DNA of 64,000 nucleotides from Epiperipatus broadwayi. Its lineage: Eukaryota > Onychophora > Udeonychophora > Euonychophora > Peripatidae. Under the pieces are notes generated by a model, which made no database searches, had not been told where the DNA came from, and saw only the letters and a program-made list of their open reading frames with translations. The DNA lies in the NCBI GenBank assembly GCA_028023455.1, contig JAQFVV010000158.1, positions 2,368,661 to 2,432,660 of the forward strand. The letters are read 5' to 3'. A program made the translations under genes and the position numbers. Below, piece after piece: positions 53,417-64,000 of this stretch (within the stretch, counting starts at the first letter, position 1; each line of letters starts with the position of its first letter).

Positions 53417-56400
53417 TAATAAATAAATTGCATGCATGCATTTTTTTTTTACAATTATATATGTCAATTTATATAATTTATTCATTTTTAATTAATGAGT
53501 TATTAACCAAGTTTATAGAAGTCTTGTAAATATTCATATAATTATTTTTAATATGTTTCGTATATATAAAAAAAATTGATATTTATATAGCTGTTGTAAG
53601 ATTTATTATTTTATGGAAGAACAGTATAAAGATATTTATTCTTTTCCAATTTGATACTTTATATATGTGTTCCAACATGTAAACAACTTAAAAGAAACGC
53701 AAATTAGAAAAATTCGCGATGGTTTAAAAATAAAAATATAAAAACACTACTTGGATATACAACATTATAATTCACACATACAAATTATAAATCATGATTT
53801 TTAATATTTGATTTACTCTTGCATGTGGACAAAAATATATGCACAGACCATTATCATTCTTTTAACAGTATGTTTATATAATTAGTACTCAATTTATTAT
53901 TATAATGGCGATAAAATATAACTTAAATTAATACAAAAATATAAATTTATATGCATGTGATTAGCTGTAGCTTTACCTACAGCCACCTTGTGCATGGCCA
54001 CTTCAAGAATGCCTGTCACATTATATAAATAAACATGTTTATTTTTCTCTTTGTAAGTAAAACCAATTAAGAGATTAAAATATTTGCTACAAATGTAAAC
54101 AGAAATAAATCATTATAAGAACATATAATCATATTACTCAAAAACAATTTATTTTTTGTCAAACAAAGAATTGATAAATAGGTCAAAATCTATGTAAGCT
54201 GTAAAACAAGTTAATAAATAAATATATAAGATGTATAGTGGTAGAAGTTAAATAATAAGTGCCAGTAATAACAGAATAAAAATTCACAGCAAAACAGAAT
54301 GACTCAATATGCCAAAGCTTTTGCAGAATGAGGGGCAAAAAGAAGACTATCTTTAAATTAATTTTGTACCAGCTCTCAAGTTTTCAAATCATCTTGGACA
54401 TTAGTATTTCAACTAATACATAGATATAACAAACCATTTCAGCCAGATGAAACTAAATAAAAAGAAAAACTTACCATATTGTAAGTAAATAATTACATAC
54501 TGAAGTTGAACAGAAAGTATTATTTAAAAGTTCATTAGAAAACCATTTAATATTTCTAGAGAAAAATTCATATTAAATTTGTCTACAAACCAAGAAAAAA
54601 TAATTATCCCAACACTTAAGCAATCAAAATTATCAAAAGAAAGAAGAATTTTTATAGTACTTACTTCAACCTTGAAAATATTTTATATCAATAAGATATT
54701 TTTTTAATTGAAGTTAGCTATGTCAAATATTTAAACATTCAAAAATAATCATTTCTAATTTTCAAATTATTTTCATCTAATCCTAGTAGACCATTCACTT
54801 ATAATATATATATATAATTAAACTTTCTAGATATTTTGGTTAATTATTGATTATATTTGAAAAAACAAAAAAACAAAACAAAACAGTGAAGCATTTATAG
54901 CAATATTCTTTAATGTAATTTCATATTTATCATGTAAAAAAAAGAAAACTGCTACATTTCTATTATTTGTTCACATATTAAACTTGTTATTTTGGTAAAT
55001 CTTGCGGTTTTCTTTCTTTATTTCATATTTTAAAATGATTTATTTTGCCACTGCGATCTAAAACGGAAATAGTTTTAAAGAAGAATGGACCCTAAATAAA
55101 AATTTCTTTTTCCGATTACTACTCCTACTGTTTACATTCACACACACATATATAACCAGCAATGACTTTTGTTTCAATATATATATAACTTTTAAAAAAT
55201 AAAAGATCATGTTTATTTTTTTAAATTGATTTACTTTTGGTGTTCCCTTGTCATTCAAGCTTCAAGACTAAAAAATGCCACCATCATTCATTAATAATAA
55301 AAATAATTTTTTTTATAAATCTTATGATGCCATGGGCATTAAAATATTTTTCAAAAAACCAATTTTCATTAGAATTTTTAAATGAATAAAAGTTTAAACA
55401 ATATTTAATCACTAAAAAAAAAAAAAAAACTGAATGATTTTAATAAAGTCTCAATTATAAAACTATATCTATTAATGATTGCAGAAAAATTTCAATCAAT
55501 CTGAGTATCTGTATTAAGCAAATACCAACAACTTAGAGTTAAAATATAGTTTTACTCTATTAGTAAAAAAAATTAAAAACAAATTACTGTGGACAGTTAG
55601 TTCATACCAGAACAGTTTTCTGTTGAGCAGAAGACTTGACTCAGTAATAGTATAAACTGCTGATGAGCTAACTTTCCTATTTCTATTCGCCAATGATAAG
55701 AAAAATTAATGTTATACTATATCATCCATAAAAAGTAATCCAATTATAGTCAAGCCAATGCAGCATCTCCTAAGTTGAGCTGACGTGAGCCATATTTCTT
55801 ACCAAAGACATTTTATAATTATTGTATGTATACTTGTCCATTATGAAATAATTAATTTCTTCAGAATTTCAAGACAAAAATTGGTTTTCAATCCTGCATA
55901 TCCTTATCAAAATTAATAAATACAAATCAACAATAATAACATAAATACTATATTAAATAAAAACGGGTAATTAAATAGCAAACCAAAAATTTTAATGTTA
56001 ATGATATGATTACAACGTTTTATAAACTAAGATTCTTGGTAATTTTACATGTCCAATCATTATTTTCCATGGGCATAAAAAATTAATATCAGATTAATAT
56101 TGCATGTATGGAGAAGAATGATTGAAGCCATAACATGAAAGAATTATGGTTTATAAAGATTTTAATAATGCCATTAACGTTAAAACTTTTAGTTTTCTAT
56201 TTAACACCCACAAGCTTAATTAATATATTAGCTACAATACGGTTTGTTAATTTGTATTTAATGAAAGCTGATTTAACCTATAATTTTCAAGAAATTATTT
56301 CATAATGGAATTTAGTTTAAAAATTCAACTGAACAATTACTACTATATTACAATTAATAATTATAGTTAGTATTTTGATTTATAATATATATATATACAA

Positions 56401-57292
56401 TTTTCTAGTTAGATGGATAAACATATTGGCAACAAAACTAATCTTTTTTTTCTTACACAGATGTGCAGTTATTAAAATGAGAATTCCAAAAAATAAAAAA
56501 ATTCCTATTACTATTGCTAGATAATGAATGCATATTAACTCAAACTATTAACTATTCATTCACTCAGTACATAAAATTGAAAAATATTACAATTTTTATC
56601 CTTGGGAGCAAAAAAAAAACAAAAAAACACAACAATGTAATTGAATGACACTAAGCACAATGTAACTTAATAATATAAAGAATTCATTAAACTTTATAAA
56701 AAAAAAAAAAAGTTAAGAAAACGGCAATCAAGAACTAATCACAGTAATTTAATACTTTAGTTATCATCATTGCTCTGCAAGCAGAGAATTTAAACTATTA
56801 CACAAACATTAAACACATAATATTTTAGATACCATGAAATATGCATTAATTTTTTCTCACTAAACTTTAGATGGTTAAGAATAACTCAAAAATATTATCT
56901 AACAAGATTTATATAAAATCAAATTCCCAAGTAATAATTCAAGATTTCTTAAGCTTCTGCACAAATACAGAAATTATCTTTTAAAAATCAAATATCCACA
57001 ATTTCCCAAAAAGTAAAACTAATTTTAATCATATTTTTTCTATGATAATAATAATAAAAAAAAGTTTAATTGATGAAGAAGACTGATAAGTCTCACGTTC
57101 CACTGCATTTAGTGTTAATAGTTTTTTAAAAAATTTTATCTATAAAAATATGCACATGGTTTTAACCATCTTATTACAAATCAATTTTTATATAGATTGT
57201 TTTATTATGTATATATGAAAACAATAAGTAATATGTAAACTAACAAAAAGAAATATGTAAATAAATGACAAATTAAATACAATTGTTTATGT
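53417..57292. other. A/T-rich non-coding sequence
   Basis: Poly-A runs (55415-55429, 56699-56712) and short (TA)n tracts (54801-54815, 56384-56395). No gene or element recognised. Confidence 0.45.
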
Positions 57293-57350
57293 AATATTTC
57301 AATCAGAGAAAGCTATTTCTGATGAAAACCTGTTTTCTGATTGAAATATT
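57293..57350. repeat. Hairpin with 18-bp arms
   Basis: AATATTTCAATCAGAGAA on the left and TTTTCTGATTGAAATATT on the right are reverse complements except for one base, around a 22-nt loop. Just downstream, TAGTCGACTA occurs twice (57429 and 57442), itself a palindrome. Confidence 0.75.
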
Positions 57351-58027
57351 AAAAGCAGTTATGTACACAAGTAATTTTTTTAAAAAAATTATATCAGTTT
57401 AGTATTGTGCACATTTGGATTTATTATATAGTCGACTATGATAGTCGACTATGGTGGTTTGAAAGTTATTATAGGAATTAATACATAATTCTGCCTCGTA
57501 AACATAAATTTAAGGTGATTCCAGTAGTGCCTTAAGTAACTTGGTGACTAAAAATGTTGCCTTTAGATTTATATACATTTTTATAAGTTGTGACTTTAAA
57601 AATTCTGCTAATATTTCAGTGGCATACTTGGTGTAATATGAGCTGTGTTTAATTATGTTTCTGCTCAAGAAACTGATCTAACACTTGCATTTCTTATTTT
57701 TTACTTCACCATCAAATACAGTTTAACAAATCTTACACCTTGACACAGATTAATTCTTCAAACAATAAAATCTTAGGATATTTTTTTTCCAGTTAATAGG
57801 ACTAATAATAAAAAATAGTCTAATTCTTGAAGTTTTCTTCATGGTTATTTCACATACAATATATATATATATATATTTAAGTATAAATGAATACTGTTAT
57901 GAGGATGGAATCATATCAGACATCATCATCTCTGATCTGATGTTCAAATTTTTCAAAGCTAAGACATTCAGATCTGAATCTATGTAAAAAAGTGCTAATC
58001 CATGTATCTGATCATGATCTTTTTAGA
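57351..58027. other. A/T-rich non-coding sequence
   Basis: Nothing recognised apart from the duplicated TAGTCGACTA palindrome and a (TA)n tract at about 57861-57876. Confidence 0.4.
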
Positions 58028-58088
58028 AAGCTTATCATCAAATATCACATGATCACTATCTTATACTAGCACATAATTGTTTATAAAC

Positions 58089-58317
58089 AAAGCAAAACTC
58101 TCCGTACAGTATTGCCACCCTGTGCCAACCAGAGATCTAAGTGCGCAGTGCTCTCAGATCCAAAGCTCCTCAATGATGATGGCCACAAACCAGAAACTAG
58201 TCTGGAGATATTGGATGAGTAAGGCATTAGATAGGGATTTTATGCACAAGCCTTCTGGCATTCATTGATTATTCTGGTTGGCACAGGGTGGCAATACTGT
58301 ATGGAGAGTTTTGCTTT
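58089..58317. mobile_element. 229-bp MITE with 45-bp terminal inverted repeats
   Basis: Left TIR 58089-58133 begins AAAGCAAAACTCTCC and ends TGTGCCAACCAGA. Right TIR 58273-58317 is its reverse complement with one mismatch (C/T). The core between them is unique and non-coding. The 14-bp word gcttatcatcaaat stands at about 58029 and again at 58318, outside the right end, and could mark a duplicated flank, though the left copy is 47 bp away from the TIR. Near-identical arms suggest a young insertion. The transposon superfamily cannot be fixed without a clear target duplication. Confidence 0.88.
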
Positions 58318-58779
58318 GCTTATCATCAAATGTTAACATTTTGTCAAATGTGTATTTGGAGTCTCAAAAAAAAAAAGTTTATTTGTGATTGAGGGACTGA
58401 GATAATTAGTTGATCTTTGATTAAGTGTTACAATCTACAATAAAAAAAGTTCTCTATCTATATTAGGGAAGGATGGTCACAGGATAATGTAAACAAAAAT
58501 TGCACATTAATTTCATAACTAGGATGTATGTTGTTTTAAATCTAAATTATGCCTGGCTGAACAATAATCCATTACATGTAATATGAATGAAAACATCACC
58601 ATATGTTCAAATACATGACACAAAAGGATAGCAGAGATTCAAAAAAAAAGTGAGGCAAGGACAAAGCCATGTTTTATTTTATACTCAGTAGATTTGTTAA
58701 TATCATAAAAATGCCCATAAACAAGTTAAATACCTGGACCTACATATGCAGTGAGAACACACACCTATTAATTATAAGA

Positions 58780-59735
58780 TGCTAATCAAACCCCTTGATG
58801 TTAGAGGACACTCCCACCCTCTTTCCAATTCACCAACTAACCACAAACTCGCTGGTTTAACCTCGTTTTTGTATAGAAATATGCACCTGTGTAAATTTGA
58901 GGCAGATAAAAAAGCTAACCTCACATCATATAGGGACGACCTAATAAAAGTTGGTTTTGATATGAATGTAATCGACAGGAGGATAAAACAGTTTTTGCTA
59001 AAATAAATGATCAAGTCCCTAATATTGACAAGCAAAGACTCCTACTCCCTTACCTGCCTAATATGCATAAATGTTTTTATAATATTTTCAATAATAAATA
59101 CCAGTTATGTTTTCACACACCTCCTAACTCTAACAAACTAATTAATAATACCAAGGACTGCCTACCACCCCGCTGACACCTCAGGTGGTCTATAATATTG
59201 CCTGCCCTGAAAAATTGTGTAGATCATCATATTATGGTGAAACTAGGACCTCTCTGTCCACTAGGCTATCTCAACATACTTATTCTTATAATAAAGCTTA
59301 GGTGGACACTGCTCATAGTTCAGTTTTTGCACAGCACCGCGCTTCAGCTGGGCATGATTGTCATCCAGGAAATCCAGTTGTGGCATGATAAAAGAAAGAT
59401 AAAAAAAGCTTTCTTTATATCTAGAGATGGTGACACCATCAATAGAAAAGACTCTTGCTACAAAATACCCAAGAAATGGAATGCGTAATCATTTCATTTG
59501 CATAAATTTGTATCACTCCGAGTCAATTTATTATATTTTGTAATACGGCTATGATTATGAGGGCTTTGAACTTTGAAAGCGCTTAGCCATTTAATGAATA
59601 GATATTAAAATAATATATATTTTCTTTATTTGTTTTTAGCTTTGTGTGCTTGTGCGTGTTAGTGCATTTTATATATTTTGATTCATAATTAGCCATAAAG
59701 TATAAACTATTTGCTTATTTCAAACTATTAATTAT
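58780..59735 (+). mobile_element. Penelope-like retroelement 3' part, plus-strand copy
   Basis: A 5'-truncated copy related to that at 21.9-23.1 kb. It reads HKLAGLTSFLYRNMHLCKF and VGFDMNVIDRRIKQFL (thumb region, 58779-59006), then LLPYLPNMHKCFYNIFNNKY, then the GIY-YIG domain with a frameshift near 59175 and stops. It retains the Arg in STRLSQH that the other copy lost. The 3' untranslated region (tatgagggctttgaac, ctttgtgtgct) extends to about 59735. The upstream reverse-transcriptase palm is missing. Confidence 0.8.
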
Positions 59736-61079
59736 AAATATAAAATGCAATATAATAATTATTTCCTGATTTAATTTTCAGACTTAATGGTGACTATATT
59801 TAATAATGAATATAACATAGGTTAAATTGGCTTTTAATGCACCACATCTTTGTAAAAGTTAATGAATGTCGATCAACATCAGATACAAATCTAGTTAAAA
59901 ATCATTGTTTGTCATTTAAAGTCCAGTGGATTATTTATATTATCTGCCTTGCTATTGTTGATTTACATTTAATAGCTCAAAGATATGTTAACACACAACT
60001 TTTGCATTCATTATTTTATAATTGCCATAGTTTGAAAACTCAATTGGAAAATTAATTATTACATTAAAAAATTAATGATAGTTTAACACTTTCATAAGAC
60101 ATACTATGCAAACAATTCTTAAAGTTGTTTAAGTGTGAAAACCATGTTAGTAATTGAACACTGATTTCAGAATCCACATGGTGTTTGAAAGTATTTGATC
60201 ATCCAGTTTCTGAAAATAGTTTGGCCACTGAAAAACCTCTCAAGATTACGTTTTATCAATATCAGATTTAAAATAAAATTTTATGGAAGCCAAATATAAT
60301 TTATATTTTCAAAAATTCATTTTGCATCTCCCAAACTGCATAGCACAAATTTGTCTACTAATTTAAGATTTTAGTTGAAATTTTGATTTCACATGTAATA
60401 GACAATCCATAGAATCTCATTTTTTATTTGTACTTTAGTAATGTCCCCCCCCCCCCCATTTCAATAAGTGCTATTGCTTTTTTTTTAAACAATCCAATCT
60501 TTAAGAAGAATTTATTTTAGTTAAACTATGATCTGATGATTATCATGCACTGCGCAATCCAATTAATAGCAAATAATTTTCATTATAAACAAACTAAATT
60601 AATAAAATAATTGTTTATCAATATGTAATATTCCTGACATACACAAAAATGCTTAATTCTTGTATAATAGATTAAAGTTTTTGCTTCAAATATAAGTTTT
60701 CTGGAAATGTCTTCTAAATTAAATATAGCTGATAACCACATTGAAAATTTCTGTTTCTTCAACAATGCAAAAACTAAGTAGTGCCACAATAGCTAAAACA
60801 TGGTTTGTATTAGAAAAACTACAAGCGTATTTCATATCATTCCTAAGAAAAGTATTTATTTTATATAATTATCATTCCAAATTTGATTTTTTTTAATTAT
60901 AAGCATTATTTATCATAAGTTTTATAATATATTTGTAGTATAAAAAATATAACCATAAAATGGAAAAACAAAATTACTTCTGTTTAGTTTCTGAGACAGT
61001 TCTTTTGTTTCTTAGGATCAGTTATTATAATGAAACAAATTTGCTTTTTTGTTAATTATAAGCATTAGTTAGAATAGGT
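59736..61079. other. A/T-rich non-coding sequence
   Basis: A run of 13 C at about 60447-60459 stands out; nothing else recognised. Confidence 0.4.
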
Positions 61080-62147
61080 ACCATATTTCCTGAAAATAAG
61101 ACCAGGTTTTATATTAATTTTTGCTCCAAAAGACACTGTAGGGTTTATTTTCAGGGAATGTTTTACTTTTCATGTACAAAAATCTATATTTATTCAAGTA
61201 CTTCTCTTTACAGAAAGCTGTGAGATTCTTATCCCAGGAGCCCTCCACAATTCCTCTCTTGTTCTCACAGTAATAGCTCTTCCCTTTTTGCACACATTAT
61301 AACCTGGGGATCAAAATATTATTCTGTTTAAATTTATCAGTGGTAATAAAAAAATGATTATAGTTAAGAATAATTTGTCCACACAAAAAACTACAAAAAA
61401 ATTCAGACACAAATATTCAGAAAATGTTTCTATATATCACATGTGAACATTAAATACAGCCATCCATTATAAAGTGCACACACTGTAAACACTTTCAAAA
61501 ATTACTATTAATCACCCTGCTTGAGTATTCTTTTTAAAAACTTTTCCTTAGGAGAAAGATTAAAAATTTAACTTAAACTAAACTTTGATAATTAAAATCA
61601 TTTCCATGATTTAAAGTTTTTGAGAAGAAAAAAAACATTTAAGAAATCAGACTGATTTTTCTTTTATCTTGAATATTTAAAAGCTACTATAAAGAAATTC
61701 TAAAACTAAATCCCTATAATCTATGTATTAAATATAAACAAAATAAGTATCTCAAAATACATAAATGAAATTATATATTATCCAATATACTGGCTTATGG
61801 TAGATAAATTTGTTAAATCTTTCATAAAGTTAAATAATTGATTACATTAAGACCACAATTTCACTGAGAGGAAATTGTTTTTCTATACAGATAGAATTAT
61901 GTTTGTTGAAATACATATACTACCATTTATTTAAAGCATTAGTGTCAATAATATTGTTTATTTTTTACATTCATAACTTTATAATTTAATACATTCATCA
62001 TATGTTTTAATGGGCAAACAAGTCATCTATCAGGTTATTGATTTTAACTAGAACTTATATTTGGGGTAGGGCTTATATTATTAGCATCCCAAAAAATCAT
62101 GCTAGGGCTTATTTTCTAGTTAGACCTTATTTTTGAGAAACCATGCT
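61080..62147. mobile_element. Non-autonomous DNA transposon with TTTCC..AAAATAAG-type termini
   Basis: The left end reads ACCATATTTCCTGAAAATAAG and then 'ttttatattaatttttgctc'. The right end, read inward, is AGCATGGTTTCTCAAAAATAAG, followed by 'aaaataagccctagcatgat'. The ends are imperfect inverted repeats about 1.07 kb apart. 'agggtttattttcaggg' and 'agggcttattttctagt' are further sub-terminal matches. The motif resembles a family of terminal sequences that recurs in many animal genomes (recalled, not checked); I cannot name it with certainty. The interior is A/T-rich and non-coding. Confidence 0.7.
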
Positions 62148-63806
62148 GTTATATTTGTCTAAATAAGAAGAAAAAAAAAGCAACAATTTGCAAAGCATGA
62201 AGAAATTTATTTTTTCTTAGATTACAAGGGGTACAAGATATCGTTAAACCTGAAAAAGAAGATAAAAATTACACTAAGTAGGTTAAAATTTAACTAATTT
62301 GATTTTTGCAAAAATACAGACATATCTAGTAAAGTATTGAGAAGGATGGCTGTTCAATTAAAAAATTTCTATACTATTAAGACATATGAAAATTTATACT
62401 ACTATCATACACCACTTTATAACCATAGTGATTAAAGCAAATAAAAACAATGTAGAATTCATTAAATTCACACACTAAAATGTTAATAAAGACTATAGCT
62501 AAAAAATTGTTTCAGTGACTTAATAAGTAATTTGAATAAATATTCCCTTTTTTTTAACTGTATAAATTAGAAAATATTAATAATTTTGTGTGCAAAATAC
62601 AAATGAGTTCATAATGAATAATATGCATCTTTTATAATAAATGTGTAAATATATATGGATATAAAATGAACAACTTTATTCATTGATGACATTCAAATGA
62701 CATAAATGAGATTTAAATTTATACATTTAATCTTGGGAATTGGTAATCTACAAAAATTGTTTACATAAGATTCTCTAAAATATATTTTTTTGCAATTATA
62801 ACCATCTTTCCAAACAGTATAAAAAGAATTAAAAAAATCCAATTTATATATAAAGAAATTGAGATGCTATATTTATAAAAAGTACAACCAGAACATTAAG
62901 TAGATAATTAATTAAATGTTCATTAAAAATAATGTGTAACCCTTCCCCACATCAACTTTAACTCTCCAAATGAATTTGAAACTCTCATTAACTGAAATAT
63001 TAAAAAAAAATGTTGAAATAAGCATAAATATTGAATGAATATTCAATATAGATTTTCACCAAGTCTGTAGAAAGTAGCAAAAAAACTCCTTAAATTTTAA
63101 CTTGTAATATCTTAGTGAAAATTCAATTTTTAAATATAATTTTAAAATCTATTAATTTAAAAGTTTAAGCATCAATGAATGTATTATTGCTGCGCTTGTT
63201 AACCAAAATAAAAATCAATATTTTTATTAAATATGTAAAATTTTAAATTTTTGTTAGGAATTAAAAGTATGTCATATAATAGATACTTAATATATATATA
63301 TATAAATTTCAATTATATACACAGATATATACTCTAAATGTATGCTCACCCCTTTTTGTCATAAAAGGTTTCTGTGGTGTTAAGTTCTATGTTAAAAAAT
63401 TTACCACTTATTACAAATACTATTAAATAATTATTACTAAAGGAGTGATGAAATAAGAAAAGACTAAATAGTAGTGAACAAAATAAAATATATTTCATAA
63501 AAGGAAATTATAGTACAATCACAGAAGAGATTTAAAAAAAAATCAAAAAAGCATGATTACGAAAAAAGATGATTGGCAAATTGGTATGTAATGAAAGGTT
63601 AATGTTGAATTGAGAAATGAATCATATAAAATTAGAATTCATCACTATAACAAAAATGTAGAGAAAATTTGATTTAGAATATATGAGAATAGAACAACAA
63701 TTAAAACTAAAAAATCACAAAAAAAATTAAAAAAAAAAAATTTGATTTAGTATTTATTAAATAAAATAATTTAAATATGAAAAATGGTAACAGAAATAAA
63801 GCACTA
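62148..63806. other. A/T-rich non-coding sequence
   Basis: A short (TA)n tract near 63291-63304. Nothing coding recognised. Confidence 0.45.
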
Positions 63807-63910
63807 ATTTTTTTTTTCTCATGTGTCATAGCATCAGCTGGGAAGCGAACCCCTAACCCAGGACAAGTGCTTGCAAAGCAGCTGTCGCTGACCTCTCGTC
63901 CACCAATGCC
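63807..63910 (-). repeat. tRNA-Ala-like SINE, second copy
   Basis: Minus strand: GGCATTGGTGGACGAGAGG (acceptor and A-box region), CTGCTTTGCAAGCA (anticodon arm, TGC), AGGGGTTCGCTTCCC (B box) and the tail GCTATGACACATGAG plus A-run. It shares the anticodon arm and tail with 34659-34750. The loosely preserved D-arm and the fused tail make a SINE more likely than a working tRNA gene. Confidence 0.7.
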
Positions 63911-64000
63911 AAAAATCAAACTATTAGTAAAAAAAATTATTGTACAACAAGAATAAAAACAATATTCAGGTGAAACATTTTTAATTTGAAATCCCTAGTT

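Noticed and set aside
63833-63907. Functional tRNA-Ala gene
   Set aside because: B box and anticodon arm are good, but the D-arm is poor and an A-rich SINE tail is attached, as in the copy at 34.7 kb.

Overview
This is a very AT-rich animal (metazoan) genomic window with almost no cellular coding sequence. One host exon is certain. It lies on the minus strand at 13056-13170, has canonical splice sites, and encodes a conserved stretch of PSMD1/Rpn2, a 26S proteasome regulatory subunit. I found no second exon of that gene, so most or all of the window is probably intron of PSMD1, or intron plus flanking DNA. The species cannot be fixed from the sequence. The exon is animal-like. The composition and the mix of Penelope-like, L1/Tx1-like, piggyBac, Tigger and tRNA-SINE elements would suit an AT-rich cnidarian, an arachnid or a mollusc.

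The rest is a graveyard of mobile elements in long stretches of featureless A/T sequence. In order: a three-unit degenerate tandem repeat (about 0.6-1.3 kb); a hairpin at 1.83 kb; a Tigger/pogo-type element with TA target sites and a broken CENP-B-like helix-turn-helix (7.5-8.9 kb); a tRNA-SINE remnant (9.2 kb); a 289-bp-period array (11.3-12.0 kb); the PSMD1 exon; a back-to-back (inverted) pair of Penelope-like 3' ends encoding a GIY-YIG domain (21.9-23.1 kb); nested inverted repeats around an (AT)n tract (26.0-26.9 kb); a decayed piggyBac transposase gene (29.0-30.7 kb); a GC-richer mosaic of repeated modules (31.5-32.6 kb); two 299-bp direct repeats 4 kb apart with a second type of GIY-YIG fragment between them (37.2-41.5 kb); a nearly complete L1/Tx1-like retrotransposon (about 42.2-48.0 kb); a second, shorter Tigger copy (52.5-53.4 kb); a MITE with almost identical 45-bp terminal inverted repeats (58.1-58.3 kb); a third Penelope-like fragment (58.8-59.7 kb); a 1.07-kb element with TTTCC..AAAATAAG-type ends (61.1-62.1 kb); and another tRNA-SINE (63.8 kb).

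The most informative element is the LINE. ORF1 (CCHC zinc knuckle) and ORF2 (AP endonuclease, reverse transcriptase with YMDD, C-terminal Cys/His motif) can be followed end to end through four frameshifts and five in-frame stops. Three of the stops are TGA at apparent Trp positions. A tandem duplication of the 3' end kept TGG where the upstream copy now has TGA, so ancestral and mutated states sit side by side. No clearly new biological system was identified. The observations most worth follow-up are the inverted Penelope pair, the LINE duplication, the GC-rich module mosaic and the young MITE.
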